From Halosimplex rubrum (lineage in GTDB: Archaea > Halobacteriota > Halobacteria > Halobacteriales > Haloarculaceae), in assembly GCF_013415885.1 (NCBI RefSeq), contig NZ_CP058910.1, forward strand, positions 4,216,001 to 4,280,000: a stretch of DNA of 64,000 nt. Reading direction: 5' to 3'. Positions 9,003-16,931 of this stretch are shown here, piece after piece. Position 1 is the first letter of the stretch. Each line of letters starts with the position of its first letter. The notes beneath the pieces are model-generated. The model searched no databases. It was not told the origin of the DNA and saw nothing but the letters and a program-made list of their open reading frames with translations. The position numbers and the translations under genes are program-made.

Positions 9003-9608
9003 ATGCAGGTCCCCTCGCGCCAGCGGTTGGACAGACGCCAGTCCTCGGACAGGGAAGCACGGACGCGCGAGGTGGTCGGGTTACAGACGCGATACGCCCA
9101 GGAGGAGCCCCCTGAAGATCCACGAACCAAGCTGAGTCAGGAGCAATTGGCGGAGGTCAATGAGCGCGCTGCACAGATAGTTGAAGAGTTGGATGGACGC
9201 TCCAGGGCGGGGGCGGCGTATCGACTCGCCAAAAAGGTCGCCGAAGGCGTGGACATGCTGAACGCGGCGTTGCTGGTCAAAGAGGAATTGCACGCATCCC
9301 CAGCGGTTCCAGTCCCGATCGAGACGCTCGAGGAGGTGCCTCGCTCGACGGTGGACATCGAGGGTGAAATCGTGCAGTTATGGGAGCCGAATAACGCGAA
9401 GATTCAGTCGGTCGGACTCATTGAGGACGACTCGGGACGGACGAAGTTCACCATCTGGGAGCGAAGCGGGCAGCCGTGGGTAAGCGAGGGGGAGCGCGTG
9501 CGGTTGCGAAGCGTCGAGAAGAGCTGGTACGAGGGGCGTGTCTCGGTGGCCGTGACAGGCTGGTCGGAAATCGAGTTGCCCGAGCGCGAGCGGTGGTGGA
9601 CCGAGTAG
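9003..9608 (+). CDS. RPA-like OB-fold single-stranded DNA-binding protein (island copy)
   Basis: 201 residues from ATG 9003; upstream in-frame sequence is repeat-derived and excluded. Residues ~35-105 are helical and charged; ~110-195 form an OB fold with 'TVDIEGEIVQLWEPNNAKIQ', 'VGLIEDDSGRTKFTIWERSG' and 'SVEKSWYEGRVSVAVTG', very like the OB domain of the RPA large subunit at 34224 ('VDIKGEVTELWEANSDAVAQ'). It lacks the zinc finger of that protein. Such short RPA relatives are common on haloarchaeal plasmids and proviruses, fitting a replication or DNA-protection role for the island. Confidence 0.8.
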   Translation: MQVPSRQRLDRRQSSDREARTREVVGLQTRYAQEEPPEDPRTKLSQEQLAEVNERAAQIVEELDGRSRAGAAYRLAKKVAEGVDMLNAALLVKEELHASPAVPVPIETLEEVPRSTVDIEGEIVQLWEPNNAKIQSVGLIEDDSGRTKFTIWERSGQPWVSEGERVRLRSVEKSWYEGRVSVAVTGWSEIELPERERWWTE

Positions 9609-9618
9609 GGCGCGAACT

Positions 9619-9631
9619 CTCTTTGTTTTTT
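9619..9631 (+). terminator. T-rich transcription terminator
   Basis: CTCTTTGTTTTTT lies 11-23 bp after the stop codon of the RPA-like gene. A poly-T tract without hairpin is the usual archaeal intrinsic terminator. Confidence 0.55.
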
Positions 9632-9911
9632 GCGTGCCGGACCGGCCCAACCCCAACCTCCCCACCCTCCGCTCCGTGCTCGTACCTGTGCGCGCAGCCA
9701 CGACCGTTGTCGGCTGGTTTCGGTCGCTCGTTTGACTGACTGTGCCGTTCGGCGCGCTTCTCGTGGCCGAGTCAACGGGACACTTTATGGCCTCAGGTGT
9801 AACCGCTCCTCGCGCGTACACAGGACGATTCAACCGGGGGACTGCATGTAACCGAAATTCCAAACCGATATCTCATACGTAATATCAACCCAGTATTGTA
9901 GAAATGAAAAC

Positions 9912-9919
9912 AAATATAT
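9912..9919 (+). promoter_or_regulatory. TATA box for surface-protein gene
   Basis: AAATATAT sits ~29 bp upstream of ATG 9944, the spacing expected for a leaderless haloarchaeal transcript. It supports 9944, not 10003, as the original start of the next gene. The rest of 9632-9911 holds no gene that I can support. Confidence 0.5.
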
Positions 9920-9945
9920 GTAACCAGTAAGCGTGTGGATGTAAT

Positions 9946-9992
9946 GGGGCACTGGGCCGAATCGGGGCACTGGGCCGAATCGGAGCACTGGG
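9946..9992 (+). repeat. 18-bp tandem repeat (2.6 copies)
   Basis: Two identical 18-bp units (GGGGCACTGGGCCGAATC at 9946-9963 and 9964-9981) and a diverged partial third (9982-9992). Read in the frame of the downstream surface protein they encode repeated Gly-Ala-Leu-Gly-Arg-Ile, forming a hydrophobic signal-peptide-like run. Confidence 0.9.
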
Positions 9993-10002
9993 GTGTGTCC
10001 TC

Positions 10003-12783
10003 ATGTTGGTACTGGCAGCGATTCCCCCCGTTGTGGGTGGTACGACCGGATCTGCGACGATCGGGAATGCAGGTAACGAGGCGGCGCTCGCCGGCGCGGG
10101 CAACGTTCCGTCGGGGCCGCCGGCCGCGCTGAAAGTCGAGGCCGCGGCGGCGATCGACGACGCGAGCGTCGAGAAAGAGCGGTTCGCGTCGGCGCGCGAT
10201 CGCGCGTTCGAGCGGATCAACGGAACACTCGACGACTATCGCGATCCCGTGCGGCTAGCGTCGATGGAGTCGTTCACTGACGACGCGGTCGGCGTGCAGG
10301 CGCTGGCGAAACTCGCCCGCTCGGAGGCGAACGGCACCTCGCTACGGGCGAGTCGCTACGTCGCCTTCGCGGACAACCGGACGACCTACCGGACGATCCT
10401 CGACGCGCGACGGGCACTGAATCAGACCGAGGGCGAACTGGACAATCAGGGGCTGCGCCGGAGCGCCGAGGCACACTTCGACAACGCCCAACGGCAGTTC
10501 GACCGCGCACAGCGCCGACTCGACCGGGCGAACAGGTCGGACGGGCGGCAAGCGATCAGTCAGTACGCCCAAGCGATCCGGGCGCTGCGGACGAGCTGGC
10601 AGCAAGCACAGCAATCGCTCCATATGATCGATCGGGAGGTTGACCCCAGCGTGGCGATCGTCAATCGCGCAGACCCGATCCGAACCGGCTCTGTGGGAGT
10701 GAACCGAAGCGTGAGAGTGCGGTTCTCGGACCCGCGACCGTGGACGCTCGGCAATCTCACCGTGTACGTCGACGGCGAACAGCGCCGTTCACAGCCGGTC
10801 GATCAACTTCGAACTGGACCGATGGAGAATCGAACACTTGGCGTGCCCGTGCGGCTCTCCGATCGCGTGGCGAACGTCACTGTCGTTGTCAGATACACAG
10901 ACGTGAAGCTTGGTCGGAACGGAGACGGCCAGACCACGCAGGCGAGCGCGACGCTGTTGCTCGACGGCGACGGGCTCGACGAGTCGACCGAGGGCACACT
11001 CGGGACTGACCCGCTCGATCCGGATAGCGACTCAGCCAAAACCGACCGCGACGAGAGCGACGACGGTGTGATCGACGGCCACGCGGACTTCGACCGCGAC
11101 GGCCTCGGCACGCTCGCGGAGTTCGACCTGAGGACCGACCCGCTCGTTGCGGACACTGACGGGGACGAATTGTCGGACGGCAACGAGACATCGGTGACAC
11201 GAACTGATCCGCTAGCGGCGGATACCGACGACGACGGCACGGGTGACGCGCAAGAAGATCCTGACGGCGATACCCTGTCAAACGCCGAAGAACTGGCTGT
11301 GGGGACTGACCCGCTGTATGCGGACATCGATGGTGACGGGCTCGACGACGCCGCGGAACTCGCGAACGGAACGGACCCGCTGAACCCGGACACCGACGAC
11401 GACTCACTGGCCGACGGTGACGAGCTACAGGCGCCGTTCGAGACGGACCCGCTCGATCCGGACACGGACGACGACGGCGTCTTCGACGGCAACGAGACGT
11501 TCACGACGACGACCGGCAACGAGACGCTCGGTGCGACCGTCGACATCACCGGCGAGGGCAACGTCGCCGGAACGACGACCGTCGAGGAACCGACGCACGT
11601 CCGCTACCAGGACGAGTACACGCCCAACGCGTCGGTCGCACCGTTCGTCGACTTCGAGTCGCAGGCGAACTTCTCGCGAGCGACCCTCACCATCGCCTAC
11701 AACGAATCGCGCGTCGCCAGTAGCGAGGGGAACCTCTCGATCTATCGGTTCAACGAGAGCGCCCAGCGCTACGAACACGTCGAATCGACGGTCGACCCCG
11801 ATTCGAACACGGTCACCGCGACGACCGAGCACTTCTCGACGTACACGGTCTTCGACGACCAGCAGTGGCTGCACTACCTCCAGCACCGCAACGACATCCT
11901 CTCGCTGCGGCCCGACGGCACGAACACGGAACGGATCGCCAACTGGACGTTCGAGTCGATGCCCTCGTCGATCGGCGCGAGCAACTGGACCTGCAACGTC
12001 GAGGACCGCGGCGGCGGGTTCAAGGACCAGCCCGCCGACGGCGGCTGTGAGATCGAACCCGACAAGGACGCCATCCGGGTGTGGGAGAAGACTAATCGCC
12101 AGCGGTTGTTCAACCGCACGACCACCTTGCCCGAGGACGGTCCGCTGTTCGTGAAGGTCAACGTCACCGCCCACATCCAGAGCAGCTGGTCGCACGCGGC
12201 GGCGGTGCTGTCGATCGACGCTGGCGACGGCGAGACCGACATCTACCGGCTGGAGAGCGATTACGATAGTGGCTCGAAAACCAAGACGGTCGTCCGACGC
12301 GTGAATATCTCCGAACACGCCGGCGAGACGGTCACCGTGTCGCTGCGCGCAGATGCTCGCCACACGGGCGGCGACAACTCCTGGCTGCGCGCCCACTACA
12401 TCGACTTCGAGCAAGCTACCGAAGGTGTCGCCACACGCGATTCAGACGGCGACGGCATCCCCGACTTCCGCGAAGTGAGGGGCGTCCCGCTCGCGAACGG
12501 ACCCACTGTCACGCTCGACCCGTTCGACGCGGACACCGACGGCGACGGCCTCGAGGACGGCGAGGAAATCAACCTCGACGCCCGGGTCACCCAGGAACCG
12601 CCCAACAGTCAGGCCGTCGTCAGTGGAGGGATAATCGAGAGGAAACACTCTGGATGGCGGTCTTTACCGACAGCCCAGAACACGACCCGTCGAAGGTGCC
12701 GTCTCGGTTTGGCCTTTCTCAGGCCGAACGAATTCGGGCTGCCACAGCAAAAACAGCGGTGCATGAACTTGGCCATCATCTGA
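10003..12783 (+). CDS. Thrombospondin type 3 repeat surface protein, disrupted at both ends
   Basis: About 926 residues in frame. Residues ~1-230 are a helical region with a weak signal sequence at the first ATG. From ~325 to 500 there are repeated DxDxDG-type calcium loops ('DPLVADTDGDELSDGNE', 'DPLNPDTDDDSLADGDE' and others), i.e. thrombospondin type 3 repeats. Beta-rich domains follow (~515-800), then a final calcium loop ('DPFDADTDGDGLEDGEE'). The 5' end looks shifted by one base relative to ATG 9944, and after ~residue 875 the frame turns basic while another frame encodes a metalloprotease. Probably a once-secreted, calcium-stabilised surface protease/adhesin now a pseudogene, or expressed as fragments. 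Confidence 0.75.
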   Translation: MLVLAAIPPVVGGTTGSATIGNAGNEAALAGAGNVPSGPPAALKVEAAAAIDDASVEKERFASARDRAFERINGTLDDYRDPVRLASMESFTDDAVGVQALAKLARSEANGTSLRASRYVAFADNRTTYRTILDARRALNQTEGELDNQGLRRSAEAHFDNAQRQFDRAQRRLDRANRSDGRQAISQYAQAIRALRTSWQQAQQSLHMIDREVDPSVAIVNRADPIRTGSVGVNRSVRVRFSDPRPWTLGNLTVYVDGEQRRSQPVDQLRTGPMENRTLGVPVRLSDRVANVTVVVRYTDVKLGRNGDGQTTQASATLLLDGDGLDESTEGTLGTDPLDPDSDSAKTDRDESDDGVIDGHADFDRDGLGTLAEFDLRTDPLVADTDGDELSDGNETSVTRTDPLAADTDDDGTGDAQEDPDGDTLSNAEELAVGTDPLYADIDGDGLDDAAELANGTDPLNPDTDDDSLADGDELQAPFETDPLDPDTDDDGVFDGNETFTTTTGNETLGATVDITGEGNVAGTTTVEEPTHVRYQDEYTPNASVAPFVDFESQANFSRATLTIAYNESRVASSEGNLSIYRFNESAQRYEHVESTVDPDSNTVTATTEHFSTYTVFDDQQWLHYLQHRNDILSLRPDGTNTERIANWTFESMPSSIGASNWTCNVEDRGGGFKDQPADGGCEIEPDKDAIRVWEKTNRQRLFNRTTTLPEDGPLFVKVNVTAHIQSSWSHAAAVLSIDAGDGETDIYRLESDYDSGSKTKTVVRRVNISEHAGETVTVSLRADARHTGGDNSWLRAHYIDFEQATEGVATRDSDGDGIPDFREVRGVPLANGPTVTLDPFDADTDGDGLEDGEEINLDARVTQEPPNSQAVVSGGIIERKHSGWRSLPTAQNTTRRRCRLGLAFLRPNEFGLPQQKQRCMNLAII

Positions 12784-13010
12784 GAGTTGAGGAAGCAGAA
12801 CCATACGATGCAGCACACCTGTACGAAATATACAGTGGTGCACAGAATGACTCGACTCCAGAACAGGTCGAAGACCGATTCGGAATTCCCCGCAAACAAT
12901 GGAGTGTGATGAGCTCTGGCGTCAATGACATCAATTTCGTTCCACCAACAGGGGCAAACTATACTGCGTTCAGTATCGAAGAACTGCTCACAATTCGTGA
13001 TCCGGAATGA
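12654..13010 (+). pseudogene. Metzincin-like metalloprotease domain, frameshifted from upstream gene
   Basis: 118 residues from ATG 12654. It carries a zinc-protease helix 'AVHELGHHLRV' (HExxH) and a possible Met-turn ('WSVMSSGVND') ~55 residues later. Protein-like sequence in this frame extends upstream past the ATG ('REETLW', from ~12636), and the preceding calcium-repeat gene loses sense at the same place. The simplest reading is that one gene encoded repeats plus protease and was broken by an indel or deletion around 12625-12640. Its stop overlaps the next ATG (ATGA). Confidence 0.7.
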
Positions 13011-13519
13011 ATCTTCGGAAGCTGCTACTAATGCTGACGGTTTCGCTGGTCTTGATAGCTGGTTGTACGTCTCAATCAAGCCCGACCCCCTCTGTTACCG
13101 AGAGCCTGACTGACAGTGGCGAAGGCCACGACACAAACGCTGGCGACTTGAGTATGTCAACCCAACATCTGGTCACAAAGAATGGGACGTTCGAGTATCA
13201 AGCTCGGATCTCTTTAGATTTCTACATCGAAGATCGAACGTTTTCGAATGTTACTCTGTGTCTCTACAACGAGGAGGGGAGAGTCTTAAATTCGACTGTT
13301 ATTGGAGATTTCAGTTCGCCGGTGGATCACGAAATAGTGCGAATATCTGCGAACACCACCCCGAAATATGTTGTCGCAGATCATATCGGTTTCCACCAGT
13401 ACGAGAAGATGCAGGTTATGTTTCTAGTTCGCAAGCCGGACGGATTCACCTCCAGCTATTCGTACGACGCGATTGAGTTTGACTATCCGAGGCCAAATCG
13501 ACCGGAAAAGTGTCTCTGA
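13007..13519 (+). CDS. Small secreted lipoprotein
   Basis: 170 residues. The N-terminus (MNLRKLLLMLTVSLVLIAGC) is a signal peptide with lipobox LIAGC, so Cys20 should be lipidated and the protein anchored outside the membrane. A Ser/Thr/Pro-rich linker follows, then a beta-sandwich-like domain with several N-glycosylation sequons. It overlaps the protease fragment by ATGA, so it is co-transcribed with it. No specific function is recognised. Confidence 0.85.
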   Translation: MNLRKLLLMLTVSLVLIAGCTSQSSPTPSVTESLTDSGEGHDTNAGDLSMSTQHLVTKNGTFEYQARISLDFYIEDRTFSNVTLCLYNEEGRVLNSTVIGDFSSPVDHEIVRISANTTPKYVVADHIGFHQYEKMQVMFLVRKPDGFTSSYSYDAIEFDYPRPNRPEKCL

Positions 13520-13778
13520 GAAGGTCCGGCGAATGTCTTGGCGTTAAGTTGTCGTTTTTACAAGCCGCACTCGGTCGGTGGATGCTTCTCAAGTAGCCTG
13601 CGGAAGAGGGCGTCATACAACTGTTCACACACACTCGTTTCTTCTCGCCCTCAGTTCGCTCAGTACAGGCTCTCAGAACAGGCCGTTCTTGTCCCCGAAT
13701 CCATCTCGCGAGCCAGATCGAACGCCTTTCGCGAGAGGCTGGCGCTATTTCGGGGCGAAATAAACTCTGACTCACGGG

Positions 13779-13943
13779 TCACGAATCCCCGATCAGATGG
13801 CCACACGGGACCGCCCGACGATCGGCCGGACCGCGTAGTTGGACCCCGAGCAGCTCACGGCCGCACTGCGGACACCGCTGGGGCAACCCCTCAGTCGAGG
13901 ACGAACAGTAGTCCTCCGGCTGACCAACAATTTCGTTCGTCAC
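13779..13943 (-). CDS. Small CPxCG zinc-finger protein
   Basis: 54 residues, GTG start at 13943 with Shine-Dalgarno GGAGGGG about 9 nt upstream. Contains 'RCPQCGREL' and 'RAVPCGHL', giving a Cys2-CysHis zinc site as in the abundant haloarchaeal CPxCG-related µ-proteins. These are often regulatory or protein-interaction modules. It is the only supportable gene in 13520-14157. Confidence 0.72.
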   Translation of the reverse strand: MTNEIVGQPEDYCSSSTEGLPQRCPQCGRELLGVQLRGPADRRAVPCGHLIGDS

Positions 13944-14157
13944 AGACTGGCCCCTCCGTGGGCCGCTGTACCAGCGTGCCTTCCGCCGAGGAGCTCAACC
14001 GCGATTCTCACAGTGTCTGATCGCGAGTCGTATCGCACGTAGCCACCACATGGATTAATGACACGTAGGTATAAAAAACCTCATTAAATAATGTTTCTAA
14101 TCACATGAACTTATTATTGGAACCTGATAAGACCCCGCCCGTCGATGTAGGGGCAAC

Positions 14158-14418
14158 GTGGCCAATCGTCGTACGCCGCCGGGGTGGATGCAGTTGCCGA
14201 TAGACGATCGTATCCTCGAATGTCTCTCGTCGTCGGGGTTGATTCTCTCGCCGTCGGTCATCGCAATCAACATCGACAAGTCTCGGGACGAGGTGAATCG
14301 TCGACTGACGACGCTGACCGACAAAGGATACGTCGAGCGCGTTAAACGGGGGTACTACCGGATCACTGAGTTGGGCGAGCGGTACTTGCAGGGCGACCTG
14401 GACGACGAATCCGACTAG
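14158..14418 (+). CDS. PhiH1 repressor-like winged-helix regulator
   Basis: 86 residues, GTG start. 'DDRILECLSSSGLILSPSVI' and 'DEVNRRLTTLTDKGYVERVK' followed by 'GYYRITELGERYL' are the helix-turn-helix and wing of the PhiH1-repressor family common on haloarchaeal viruses and islands. AT-rich DNA upstream (14060-14120) could hold its promoter and operator. Likely controls island genes. Confidence 0.85.
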   Translation: MANRRTPPGWMQLPIDDRILECLSSSGLILSPSVIAINIDKSRDEVNRRLTTLTDKGYVERVKRGYYRITELGERYLQGDLDDESD

Positions 14419-14470
14419 CGGCTGGAAGTGGCTGCGGAGAAGGTCTCTTATGAGCCGGCGGTGAAATCGG

Positions 14471-16624
14471 TTATCCCGAATACGCTCCGAGGGTCGCGTC
14501 AGTGGTCTCGGCGAGCCACTGGCGAATCTCTTCTCGGTCCCATCCCAACGGTGCAAGGACGCTCTCAACGGCGCGGACGAGTTGGGTCTCGTAGTACGCC
14601 GTGTCGTAGCTGTCGATTCCCTCGTGGGCGAGTGAAACCCGATCGCGCGAAGACTTGTCGTCGTCGACGACGATATACGCGATCTCCTGGCCGGGATGGA
14701 TGTCTAGACCCTGGTCGCGAGCGCGTTCGAGCGCCGCGACGGTGTGGGTGTACTGCGTGTAGGCCTCAACCGGTTTCGAGATACGGATCCGCTCGGCCAG
14801 CCGATCGGGGTCGACCCGGCCGGCCCGCAGCCGTCCGATCGCCGCGTGGAGCCGTTCCAACACTGGTTCGGATGCTCGCGTTTCATCGAGCCGGTCGAGA
14901 CAGTCGCGCTGGACGCGCTCGACGAACGACGGTGTCGACCGTTGGCGTGCCTCGATGCCGCGGATCTTGAACTCTCCAGAGTCGGCCAGTCGGCCGAAGT
15001 ACTTCGTCAGCGCGCCGGCCGGGTCGTCGCGTCGCGGGACGAACGCGACCCAGTCGTGGGCGGCCTCGTATTCGAGACGGATCCCCACACTGTCGGTAAT
15101 CTCAGCGGCAAGGGTATCGAGATCCGTTCGCTCCCCGTCCGGGACATCCGGTGCCGGCCGCACCCAGATCGAATCGACGATGCCGTGGACGACCTCCCAC
15201 CCACCGGCTTCCAGCCGTTCTTTCGCCGTCAGCAGGATCTCCCGGGCGAAGGCGTTGATCGCCTCGTGGCACTCGATCCGCCCGAACTTGGCGTTCGCGA
15301 AGCCCTGATAGCCGAAGCAGGCGACGAGGATCCACTTCAAGGCCTCCGAGCGGCCTTCGAGTGCGGCCAGGCGGGCCTCGTCGGGGTCCTCGGCTGCACG
15401 CTCCTCGCGGATGGCCGCCTTGATCGTATCGCGGTCGTCGATGATCGGTTCGAGGACGTCGACGAGATATCCACGCTCGTCGCAGATCGCGTAGTCGAGC
15501 CCGGGCACGTCGGCGCGGTCGCGATGGCAGTCACAGCGGATCACGTCGGGGGAGACGTTTCGGGTGGAGATGATGTTCGGATAGAGGCTCGAAAAGTCGA
15601 GTTCGTGGACATTCTCGTGGACGCCCGCGTCGGGGGCGAAGATGAACCCGCCGCGGTCGGCGTCGTGCAGCGTGGCCATCGGCTTGAACAGCTCGTGGCG
15701 CCAGGAGTTCCAGGGGACGAGGACGCCACGGGCGGCCGCCTCGCGGACCTGGATCGCCGTGAGGACGGTGCCGATCGACGCCCAGGCGAGTTCCTGGACG
15801 GGCTTGTGCGAGCGCCCGACCAAGTCAAGGACGCCGTCGAGGTTGGTCTCGTCGTACAGGAACGTCGCCGACTCGTCGACGATTGCACGGCCGGGCACGT
15901 TGTACCGCGCCGGTGAGTGACCCACGCGGCCGTAACTCGTGTAGGTCGACTGGCCGGCCAGTTGCTGGTAGTCGACGCCGGGCCACCGACTTAGCGTGAA
16001 CTCGTCGCGGCCGGCTTGGTCAGCCATGCTATAGAGGGTGGGGACGATCTCGGCCGTCGAGCAGACGAGCACATCGGGATTTTGGTCTTCGACGGCGATC
16101 CCGACGGCGTCGAGGATCGTCGCCGGTGAGCCGGTGACGGTGTCGCCGTCGACGGTCAGCGTCTCGTAGGCCCCATCGGTCGTTTCGGGAACCGGGACCG
16201 ACAGCGAGAGGGTGGTCAGATCGGTCTCGGGTGTCGGGTCGACGCCGCGTTCGAGACAGTAGCGAAACCCGCGGGTGAAATCCACGTTGTAGCAGGCCAG
16301 CTCGCCCACGGGGTAGGCGTCGAGCTGGCGAGCCTGCCGGGCCAGCGACGTGACGCGGTCGACGTGGCAGGCGTCGACGGCCAGCAGGCGTTCGGCCTCG
16401 CGGCGAAAGCCCGGCCGTCGCTCGACGACCTCGACACCGACGACGTCCGGGTGGCGCTCGTAAACCCGGCGCAGGCGGGTGAGGTCGATCTCCGCCTCGG
16501 CATCCCGGGGACCGACGAAGAATCTGGGCGTGTAGTCGTCGACGACGGTGGGATCGGCGCCGTCGTCAGTCGCCGTCCATTCGAGCACCCGGCCGTCGTC
16601 GCAAAAGTCGAAAGCGAACGGCAT
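14471..16624 (-). CDS. polB2: PolB2-type family B DNA polymerase with altered catalytic motifs
   Basis: 717 residues. Motif A 'DFSSLYPNI' (343-351) is intact. The motif B region is 'LKWILVACFGYQGFANAKFG' (~429-448), not the usual KxxxNxxYG. Motif C reads HGIVDS (480-485) where active enzymes have YGDTDS, so the first metal-binding Asp is Ile. The exonuclease I motif reads LSLSVP (139-144) where LSFDIE is expected, losing both acidic residues. This fits the archaeal PolB2 group, described as inactivated or very weak and linked to DNA damage responses. It is last in a three-gene operon, 5 bp after the small DUF8156-like gene. Confidence 0.9.
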   Translation of the reverse strand: MPFAFDFCDDGRVLEWTATDDGADPTVVDDYTPRFFVGPRDAEAEIDLTRLRRVYERHPDVVGVEVVERRPGFRREAERLLAVDACHVDRVTSLARQARQLDAYPVGELACYNVDFTRGFRYCLERGVDPTPETDLTTLSLSVPVPETTDGAYETLTVDGDTVTGSPATILDAVGIAVEDQNPDVLVCSTAEIVPTLYSMADQAGRDEFTLSRWPGVDYQQLAGQSTYTSYGRVGHSPARYNVPGRAIVDESATFLYDETNLDGVLDLVGRSHKPVQELAWASIGTVLTAIQVREAAARGVLVPWNSWRHELFKPMATLHDADRGGFIFAPDAGVHENVHELDFSSLYPNIISTRNVSPDVIRCDCHRDRADVPGLDYAICDERGYLVDVLEPIIDDRDTIKAAIREERAAEDPDEARLAALEGRSEALKWILVACFGYQGFANAKFGRIECHEAINAFAREILLTAKERLEAGGWEVVHGIVDSIWVRPAPDVPDGERTDLDTLAAEITDSVGIRLEYEAAHDWVAFVPRRDDPAGALTKYFGRLADSGEFKIRGIEARQRSTPSFVERVQRDCLDRLDETRASEPVLERLHAAIGRLRAGRVDPDRLAERIRISKPVEAYTQYTHTVAALERARDQGLDIHPGQEIAYIVVDDDKSSRDRVSLAHEGIDSYDTAYYETQLVRAVESVLAPLGWDREEIRQWLAETTDATLGAYSG

Positions 16625-16629
16625 TGCGG

Positions 16630-16929
16630 TCAGCAGTCGCTCCTACCGGTGGGATCGTCGGGGACCGACTCGACAGTCGCTTCGAGCGTGTCGACTCGCG
16701 ACTGGAGTCGCTCGATCGCGCGTTGCTGTTCGAGCGCGATACTCACCAGCACCGGATCCATGGGGTTCTGGTGGTTCAGCAGGCCGCTCGCGTCGGCGTG
16801 CTCGCGAGCGTGGGTGAACAGCCGGTCGAAGTGTGGCTGGTCGCGCCGGCGCAGCGCACGCCGATAGTCGTCCCACCGACGTTCGAGCGCCGTGAGCGTG
16901 TCGCGAAAGGTGGGGTTGGTACGGCCCAT
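16630..16929 (-). CDS. Small conserved PolB2-operon protein (DUF8156-like)
   Basis: 99 residues from ATG 16929 (MGRTNPTFRDTLTALERRWD). Predicted all-helical; residues ~5-55 are an Arg-rich helical pair with 'DYRRALRRRDQPHFDRLF', and ~65-90 a leucine-zipper-like coiled coil ('VSIALEQQRAIERLQSRVDT'). It sits 2 bp after the upstream gene and 5 bp before the polymerase, so it is very probably co-expressed and may bridge or load the polymerase. Function not established. Confidence 0.82.
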   Translation of the reverse strand: MGRTNPTFRDTLTALERRWDDYRRALRRRDQPHFDRLFTHAREHADASGLLNHQNPMDPVLVSIALEQQRAIERLQSRVDTLEATVESVPDDPTGRSDC

Positions 16930-16931
16930 CG

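Noticed and set aside
13538-14020. 160-residue plus-strand frame
   Set aside because: Low-complexity Arg/Ser/Pro composition; the overlapping minus-strand zinc protein has a Shine-Dalgarno and paired CxxC motifs.
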